From Myxococcales bacterium (GTDB taxonomy: Bacteria; Myxococcota; Polyangia; Fen-1088), in the NCBI GenBank assembly GCA_003153875.1, contig PMBY01000190.1, positions 2,332 through 11,698 on the forward strand: a stretch of DNA of 9,367 nucleotides, written 5' to 3'. Within the stretch, counting starts at the first letter, position 1. Each line of letters starts with the position of its first letter. The notes beneath the pieces are model-generated. The model was not told the origin of the DNA and searched no databases. It worked only from the letters and a program-made list of their open reading frames with translations. Positions 4,994 through 9,367 of the stretch are shown here, piece after piece. A program made the translations under genes and the position numbers.

Positions 4994-7879
4994 CTACGGC
5001 AGCCGGCTCACAGGGCAGTAGTTGATGCGATTGTTGGCATCGCCCCAAGCACCGCCCATCCAAAGGTTCGCCTTGTCGGGCGAGAGCAGGATGTAGCCAT
5101 TGTACAAGACGTCCGTGGCCGTCAGAGGCTCGTCGATGACCGTGCCGTCGATCCGGCTGACCCGCGTCATCTGCGCCTGGAAGTCATAGTAGAAGAGCCA
5201 CTGGCTCTGGGCCGAATACATCCCGACGGGCAGGGGCATCGACGTGACCTGCTTCTTGGCCGTGCCATTGTAGGCAACCGACCAGGCCGTCCCGTCCTTG
5301 TGTAGGTAGAGGATGCGCGCGGCGTCGGGATAGTCGCCGATGATGGTGCCTGCGCCGCTCTCGAGATCGGTGTCGAAGTAGTTAGGCGAAAGCAGGGCGT
5401 GCAGCTCAAGGTTGCCATTACATGCCTCCAGGAAGAAGCAGGAATTGCCGGCGGCCTGCACCTGGACGACGGGACACGTGACGGTGACTGCCGCAGAGGG
5501 GGCCGCGCCAAGCGCCGCGGTCCGAATCGTGTCGGCCACCGACCAGCAGGCTCGGGTCGTCGCGTCGGTCGTGCCCGTGGCGACCGACAGTGAATAGGTG
5601 AATCCACCCGAAGCCTGGTTCCACGTGTCGAGTTGCGTGGCGACTCCGTTGTCGATCGGAATCCAGCGCAGGTACCTCTGGGCGCCACTGTACTCGATGA
5701 AATAGAACGCTCGACCCTGGACGCCATAGTTGTAGGCGTTGAATCCGGCAGTGGGCAGACCAGTATCGGTCGGGGCCGCCGCGCTGACCGGCCAGGCCCA
5801 CAAATTGCCCGCGCTGTCCCAGATGAAGAAGCCCGACGAATCGGACGTTCCCCAGACCCCGTTGATGTACGCCTGCGACGTGAAGACGTACCGCTCCGGC
5901 CCGGTCAGGTGGACGAGGAACCAGCGCTTCCCAGCGCAGGTCGAATCCGCACAAGCATTGCCGATCAGCCAGGTCTTGTCGGGTGTCAGGATGAACGTTG
6001 AATAATACGTTCCCTCGGCCCAAGACCAGAAGCCGGGGGCATAGGGGGCCGGGGCGGCAACAGCCGGATCTAGCGAGACGAAGTGCAGGGCTGCCGTCGC
6101 GGCGGCGGGTGTGGGCGTCGTCGCGTAGAAAAACAGCGTATCCGTGGCCTGCCCAGAGACCAGCGTCTCGCTAGCATTCCCTGAGTAGAACTTTTGCGAC
6201 GAGGTCGAACCATCATTGGGGACGATCCAGTAGTCGAAGTAGCCCGTGAGAGAACTGCTGTATCTATACACGAGCGACTTGCCGCCGGAGAAGTAGTAAT
6301 TATTGAGCGGAGTCTCAGCCAGGGGAAATGGCGGAGACGCGTCGCCGAGTTTCTTCGACCAGAAGATGTAGGAGTTTCCCTGGCACTGGTACGAGAGGAA
6401 GTAGCTGTTGCTCAGCCCGAGCGACCTCGTCCCCGCGAGGGAGGCGAGGACGGGGGGCGTGCTCGCGTCGGCGGGCGTGGTGATGAAGCCAGGGCTGCCG
6501 TAGTTTGGCCCGTTGGTGGTGATGACCACGTTCTTGCTATCGGGGGTGAAGCTGAACTGCGCGTACACCGTGTCCCGGCCGATATCCTCGATGAGCGTCG
6601 CGCGTTCAAGGACGACGGGCTCGACGAGCGTGGTGGCGCTCGGGTTGACGCTAAGCGAATCGACCTGGACCGTGTCGTAGGTGCTCTTGCTGAAGGCGAC
6701 TGTATAGACACCGGCCGGGACGTTGGTGATGGTGAAGGCTCCGGTCGTCGAGGTGCTCACCGCCGGGATAGCCGTGCCGACGAGGCTGACGCTGATGCCG
6801 CTCGAGTCGGCCTGGCCGAGGAGCGTAGCCTGCCCAACCAGCGTTCCGCTACACCCCGTCGTGCAGCTCCCATCCGCCACGCAGGTTCCGCTGCCATTGT
6901 CGTGAGATCCCGCCGCACACCCGGCGTTGGCTCCGTTGCACACGTAGACGGTGTGCTGGACCTCGCCGGGTTGCAGGGTGCCGTCGTTGTTCTGGTCCAC
7001 GCCACTTTGCACAGCCACGCCGCCGCTTGTGCAGTTCAGCCCTGCGGGTTCAGGCGTAACCAAGACCAGGGAGTTGAGCCCACTACCGGTTGCACCCGTT
7101 GCTCCAGTTGCACCCGCTGGTCCGGTTGCGCCGGCTGGCCCAGCTGCGCCGGCTGGCCCAGTTGCGCCGGCTGGCCCGGTTGCACCCGCTGGTCCGGTTG
7201 CGCCTTGCGGTCCTGCAGCACCATTCAGTCCATTGCTCCCGTTGAGCCCGTTGTTGCCGTTGATCCCGTTAGTACCCTGCGGGCCGGTCGCTCCTGTCGC
7301 CCCTGTGGCTCCCTGCGGCCCGGTCGCGCCCTGCGGGCCAGTCGTCCCCTGCAAACCCTGTGGCCCTATCGCCCCGGTAGCGCCGGTCGCACCGGTGGCG
7401 CCCTGCGGCCCCTGTGCCCCTGTAACACCCGTCGCGCCCTGCGGCCCCGTAGTCCCATTGCACACCAAAGTCGTGGAAGATACTTCCGAGTTGTCGAGGA
7501 TTCCGTTGCGGTTCTGGTCGAGGCCGAACTGGATGCTCGATCCGCCCGCTGCGCACTGGCTACCCGGGCTCACGGGCGTGATGCGGACAGCGGCGTTCAC
7601 ACCATTCAGGTTGGTCTGCGTCCAGGTCTTGGTGCTACCTTTGCAAACGTAGAACGAGGAAGAGCTCCAGACGTACCAAACCTCGCCGTCCTGAGTGGAC
7701 CCACAGGTCGGCAAAGACGAAGTGGTCAGCGCGAACTGAACCGCGGTGATGTCGGCCGCCGAAGGCGCGCCGGCCTTGTTCTGGCCCGAACACGCCACCG
7801 CACCGGCCAGCAAGCCCAGCATTGCCAGCACGACATGATTTCGACTCTGACTACGGGTTCTCGTCGTCGTAGGACTCAT
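4994..7879 (-). CDS. Large mosaic lipoprotein: duplicated Cys/EF-hand-like module, collagen-like repeats, beta-sandwich, probable beta-propeller
   Basis: 961 aa from ATG 7879, with GGAGGAA at 7884-7890 on the minus strand. Residues 1-30 are a signal peptide (RTRSQSRN, then a hydrophobic stretch) ending GAVA-C30, a plausible though not ideal lipobox. Residues about 99-141 are a module with two Cys, an EF-hand-like loop [12 protein letters not shown] (121-132) and terminal VCNG. Residues 142-267 are 42 unbroken Gly-X-Y triplets, mostly GAT, GPQ and GPA, with an Asn-rich block ([18 protein letters not shown]) at 202-219. Residues about 271-316 repeat the module ([12 protein letters not shown], 295-306, VCNG). 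A short Cys-rich segment (320-344) follows, then a carboxypeptidase-regulatory-like beta-sandwich (about 344-425). Residues 430-961 are rich in Tyr, Trp, Gly and Ser with repeated TPD/SPDK motifs (445, 632, 933), suggesting a PD40/TolB-like propeller. I infer a surface-exposed, possibly calcium-binding adhesion or binding protein; its ligand is unknown. The gene is complete. Confidence 0.88.
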   Translation of the reverse strand: MSPTTTRTRSQSRNHVVLAMLGLLAGAVACSGQNKAGAPSAADITAVQFALTTSSLPTCGSTQDGEVWYVWSSSSFYVCKGSTKTWTQTNLNGVNAAVRITPVSPGSQCAAGGSSIQFGLDQNRNGILDNSEVSSTTLVCNGTTGPQGATGVTGAQGPQGATGATGATGAIGPQGLQGTTGPQGATGPQGATGATGATGPQGTNGINGNNGLNGSNGLNGAAGPQGATGPAGATGPAGATGPAGAAGPAGATGPAGATGATGATGSGLNSLVLVTPEPAGLNCTSGGVAVQSGVDQNNDGTLQPGEVQHTVYVCNGANAGCAAGSHDNGSGTCVADGSCTTGCSGTLVGQATLLGQADSSGISVSLVGTAIPAVSTSTTGAFTITNVPAGVYTVAFSKSTYDTVQVDSLSVNPSATTLVEPVVLERATLIEDIGRDTVYAQFSFTPDSKNVVITTNGPNYGSPGFITTPADASTPPVLASLAGTRSLGLSNSYFLSYQCQGNSYIFWSKKLGDASPPFPLAETPLNNYYFSGGKSLVYRYSSSLTGYFDYWIVPNDGSTSSQKFYSGNASETLVSGQATDTLFFYATTPTPAAATAALHFVSLDPAVAAPAPYAPGFWSWAEGTYYSTFILTPDKTWLIGNACADSTCAGKRWFLVHLTGPERYVFTSQAYINGVWGTSDSSGFFIWDSAGNLWAWPVSAAAPTDTGLPTAGFNAYNYGVQGRAFYFIEYSGAQRYLRWIPIDNGVATQLDTWNQASGGFTYSLSVATGTTDATTRACWSVADTIRTAALGAAPSAAVTVTCPVVQVQAAGNSCFFLEACNGNLELHALLSPNYFDTDLESGAGTIIGDYPDAARILYLHKDGTAWSVAYNGTAKKQVTSMPLPVGMYSAQSQWLFYYDFQAQMTRVSRIDGTVIDEPLTATDVLYNGYILLSPDKANLWMGGAWGDANNRINYCPVSRLP
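7079..7456 (-). repeat. Collagen-like Gly-X-Y coding region (42 triplets)
   Basis: Every third codon from residue 142 to 265 encodes Gly without interruption. The X-Y pairs are dominated by AT, PQ and PA. Bacterial collagen-like stretches can form triple helices without hydroxyproline, so the protein may be a trimer. The Asn-rich run at about 7223-7276 divides two GPQ/GAT/GPA-type stretches. Confidence 0.9.
7107..7196 (-). repeat. Five 18-bp tandem repeats inside the collagen-like region
   Basis: Units start at 7107, 7125, 7143, 7161 and 7179. Read on the + strand they are variants of GTTGCGCCGGCTGGCCCA; units 1 and 5 are identical to each other, and units 2, 3 and 4 differ at one or two positions. 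Each encodes two Gly-X-Y triplets (GPAGAT or GPAGAA). Such near-identical 18-mers can change copy number in frame by slippage or recombination. Confidence 0.85.
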
Positions 7880-7883
7880 CAGC

Positions 7884-7890
7884 TTCCTCC
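7884..7890 (-). promoter_or_regulatory. Shine-Dalgarno of the 961-aa lipoprotein gene
   Basis: Read on the minus strand, GGAGGAA ends four bases before ATG 7879. It fixes the start immediately before a good signal peptide. Confidence 0.8.
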
Positions 7891-7929
7891 ATTCCTCAAG
7901 GTGAAATCAGGCGCCTGTCCGCGGCCAGT

Positions 7930-8000
7930 CACTGCCATCAGAATTACCCCACGTCCAACACGCGATCTCCTGCACCGGTGGGGTAATTCTCATGGCAGTG
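7930..8000. repeat. 23-bp near-perfect inverted repeat with 25-base spacer
   Basis: Left arm 7930-7952 and right arm 7978-8000 are reverse complements at 22 of 23 positions; the exception is position 7939 versus 7991. The shared core is AGAATTACCCCAC, preceded by CACTGCCAT. It lies 51-121 bases upstream of the 961-aa lipoprotein start and about 170 bases upstream of the small LuxR gene. As RNA it would form a very stable long hairpin in the lipoprotein leader; as DNA it could be a dimeric-regulator site for both divergent genes. No T-run follows on either strand, so it is not a simple terminator. A REP-like or MITE-like element is possible; no target duplication is obvious. The rest of 7880-8167 holds a CAGGCGCCTG palindrome (7908-7917) and no gene I would support; I could not pick a promoter with confidence. 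Confidence 0.85.
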
Positions 8001-8167
8001 CTCGCCGCAATGCCGGGGACACTGTAGGAATGTGACGTCCGCGCGGTCCATAGTAAGTTCGTCGAGACGCTCGCACGACGCCGGGCGGCGAGAAGATCAA
8101 GATGGCCGCGCCTCCTTCGCATTCCCCAAACAGGCCGTCGCGCGCTCGCCCGCGCAGGACGCAGACG

Positions 8168-8473
8168 ATGCAGGAAGGTCTTCGCGTGGCGCAGTTCCGC
8201 GCGGGCGGCGACGAATTCGTCGTGGTCAGCGAGCCGATCGTCGGCGCTGATGTCTTTGCCGCCCTCACTCAGGCGGAGCGCGAAGTGGCGCGCCTGGTGG
8301 CAGATGGGTGTTCCAACCGAGCCATCGCGGCAAGACGGGGCGCCCGCCCACGGACGGTTGCCAATCAACTGGCCGCCATCTATCGAAAGCTCGCGGTTTC
8401 GTCGCGGTCAGAGTTGGTCGCCCGGCTTGTCGGCTTGCCGGCCGAACGACGTGGTTACCAGCGCGGCCCGTGA
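8168..8473 (+). CDS. Small LuxR-type HTH transcriptional regulator
   Basis: 101 aa from ATG 8168 with a weak AGGA upstream; an alternative in-frame ATG at 8102 would add 22 Arg/Pro-rich residues that look unlike a domain. Residues 1-30 form a short beta-like N-terminal segment (RVAQFRAGGDEFVVVSEPI). Residues 32-88 are a LuxR/GerE four-helix DNA-binding domain: LTQAEREVARLVADG, then the helix-turn-helix CSNRAIAARRGARPRTVANQL and AAIYRKLAVSSRSELV. No receiver, autoinducer-binding or other sensor domain is present, so it must act with a partner or respond in an unknown way. It is divergent from the 961-aa lipoprotein gene, sharing the inverted repeat upstream, and converges on the larger LuxR gene with a 66-bp overlap. 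Its target is unknown. Confidence 0.78.
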   Translation: MQEGLRVAQFRAGGDEFVVVSEPIVGADVFAALTQAEREVARLVADGCSNRAIAARRGARPRTVANQLAAIYRKLAVSSRSELVARLVGLPAERRGYQRGP

Positions 8474-9367
8474 CCGCAGGCCCAGCTTGCGCAAGGCGCC
8501 CGACAGATGGGTCGCCACTGACGACGGCGACAGCCCGAGGGTGTAAGCGATTTCCTTGTTCGACTGGCCGAGCTGTGCGAAGGCGGCCACGCTCGCCTCT
8601 CGTTGCGACAGTCCGCGCAGGTTCGGCAGGCTCGGCTGATTCCGGTGCGCGATGAGATAGCGGCGGCCGTCGGATTCAAAGCGATCGACCAGCGACCAAC
8701 GTCCGGCGCAAAGGGCACGCCAAAGTTCGAGCGCCTCTTGCGGGTGGTTTCTGCGCAGGGGCCCGCGCGACCGATCGATCGCGCGCGCCGCGGTCCGTAA
8801 TCGCTCGCGTGCGTCGGCTTGCTTGGCCACGCCCGTGGCGTGCAGCACGCTGCCCGACGGGGAGAGCACTGCCTCGTCCTCGACTTTTTCCTGCTCGATA
8901 CGGCGTCGCAGTCGAAGCGCCGACGCCATGTGCGCCGTGATCCGTTGCCAGCGGGCCACGTCCCGCGCGGACACGGTCTGTTCCAGCGCACGCGGGGAAA
9001 GGATGCCGATTCCACCATCGGGATCGGCCGCATGAACCATGAGGGCATCGGCGAAACCAAGCTGACGGTAGAAGTTGTCGTGCCACTCGCGCGTTTGTGG
9101 CGGCAACTTCGCCACCTGCTGACTGAAGCTATAATAGGGTTTGCGGACGTCAATCGCACCGGCAAGGTAATCCGCCGACGCTCCGTCGTTCATTTGTCGA
9201 AGGATGTCTTCCCATGCCGGATTGCCACTCGCGAACGCCGTGAAGGTCAGACGGCCACCGTGCCAGCGGTAGGTGAATCCATAGACGCCGATGCTCTGGT
9301 CAATCGCCGGCCCGACCGCTTCCAGCAGCCGGTCAATCCACTCGCTCTCGCTGCCCTGCAAGGCATA
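8408..9367 (-). CDS. LuxR-family regulator with N-terminal sensor-like region (5' end outside window)
   Basis: The minus-strand frame is open from the window end to the stop at 8408, giving about 319 visible residues; the real start probably lies just beyond 9367. TTG 9361 is in frame but sits within a sequence (YALQGSESEW) that looks internal. Numbered from TTG 9361, residues 1 to about 160 resemble a GAF/PAS-like sensing region, ending in a helical, basic stretch (ALRLRRRIEQEK). Residues 163-240 have a PAS-like pattern (VLSPSGSVLHATG, then WSLVDRFESDGRRYLIA). Residues 248-303 are the LuxR HTH: LRGLSQREASVAAFAQLGQ, SNKEIAYTLGLSPSSVATHL, then LRKLGLRSRAALV. There is no receiver domain, so it is probably a one-component regulator; the signal is not evident. 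The last 22 codons overlap the convergent small LuxR gene. Confidence 0.88.
   Translation of the reverse strand, partial: YALQGSESEWIDRLLEAVGPAIDQSIGVYGFTYRWHGGRLTFTAFASGNPAWEDILRQMNDGASADYLAGAIDVRKPYYSFSQQVAKLPPQTREWHDNFYRQLGFADALMVHAADPDGGIGILSPRALEQTVSARDVARWQRITAHMASALRLRRRIEQEKVEDEAVLSPSGSVLHATGVAKQADARERLRTAARAIDRSRGPLRRNHPQEALELWRALCAGRWSLVDRFESDGRRYLIAHRNQPSLPNLRGLSQREASVAAFAQLGQSNKEIAYTLGLSPSSVATHLSGALRKLGLRSRAALVTTSFGRQADKPGDQL

Noticed and set aside
7079..7456. Regular repeats considered as a CRISPR array
   Set aside because: The period follows Gly-X-Y codons within an intact protein, with no unique spacers between constant repeats.
6951..7652. 233-codon + strand frame with proline-rich repeats (VAPAGP)
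   Set aside because: Pure antisense image of the Gly-X-Y repeats: GGC/GCC codons read backwards as Ala/Pro.
7930..8000. Inverted repeat considered as an insertion-sequence pair of ends
   Set aside because: Only 25 bases lie between the arms, with no transposase and no clear target duplication; a MITE-like origin stays open but an IS is not supported.
6194..8035. 613-codon open frame on the + strand
   Set aside because: It is antisense to the 961-aa lipoprotein, has an Arg/Gly/Ala/Val-biased composition and no recognisable domain; the repeats in it mirror the collagen-like codons.
8102..8167. Upstream ATG 8102 as the start of the small LuxR protein
   Set aside because: The added 22 residues are Arg/Pro-rich and unlike a domain; ATG 8168 directly precedes the structured segment. 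The choice is not certain.

Overview
The window is GC-rich and dense with genes. It looks like a piece of a Myxococcota (myxobacterial) or related deltaproteobacterial chromosome. This is an inference from the content: menaquinone synthesis by the futalosine route, large lipoproteins with Ala/Pro/Asp-rich linkers, a Cys/EF-hand-like module ending in VCNG next to a collagen-like stretch, and LuxR-type HTH regulators of a kind common in myxobacteria. No rRNA, tRNA, CRISPR array, transposase or phage gene was seen.

Bases 1-3981 (+ strand) hold the 3' end of a menaquinone (futalosine pathway) operon. It runs from the C-terminal part of a UbiX-type flavin prenyltransferase, through a 198-aa protein that looks like an MqnE/MqnC relative without its radical-SAM core, to MqnE (aminofutalosine synthase) and a single 632-aa polypeptide joining MqnA (chorismate dehydratase) to MqnC (cyclic dehypoxanthinyl futalosine synthase). 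Each junction is a 4-base stop/start overlap (ATGA, GTGA, ATGA) with a good Shine-Dalgarno, so the block is probably translationally coupled. MqnA makes 3-enolpyruvyl-benzoate from chorismate, MqnE adds the SAM-derived adenosyl part, and MqnC cyclises the later intermediate. UbiX supplies prenylated FMN to a UbiD-type decarboxylase late in the pathway. MqnB, MqnD, the deaminase, UbiA and UbiD are not in the window and may lie upstream.

Bases 3990-7879 (- strand) hold two predicted lipoproteins. One is a 245-aa protein with a 13-residue repeat linker and a Cys-rich C-terminal domain. The other is a 961-aa mosaic surface protein: lipobox, Cys/EF-hand-like module, 42 uninterrupted Gly-X-Y triplets, a second copy of the module, a carboxypeptidase-regulatory-like beta-sandwich, and a probable beta-propeller. 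Upstream of the large gene is a near-perfect 23-bp inverted repeat (22 of 23 positions match).

Bases 8168-9367 hold two LuxR-type HTH proteins encoded convergently, with their 3' ends overlapping by 66 bp: a small regulator of about 101 aa on the + strand and a larger sensor-regulator on the - strand that runs off the window end.

The most notable points are the MqnA-MqnC fusion, the core-less radical-SAM paralogue in the same operon, the long inverted repeat in the leader of the collagen-like lipoprotein, and the overlapping pair of LuxR genes.
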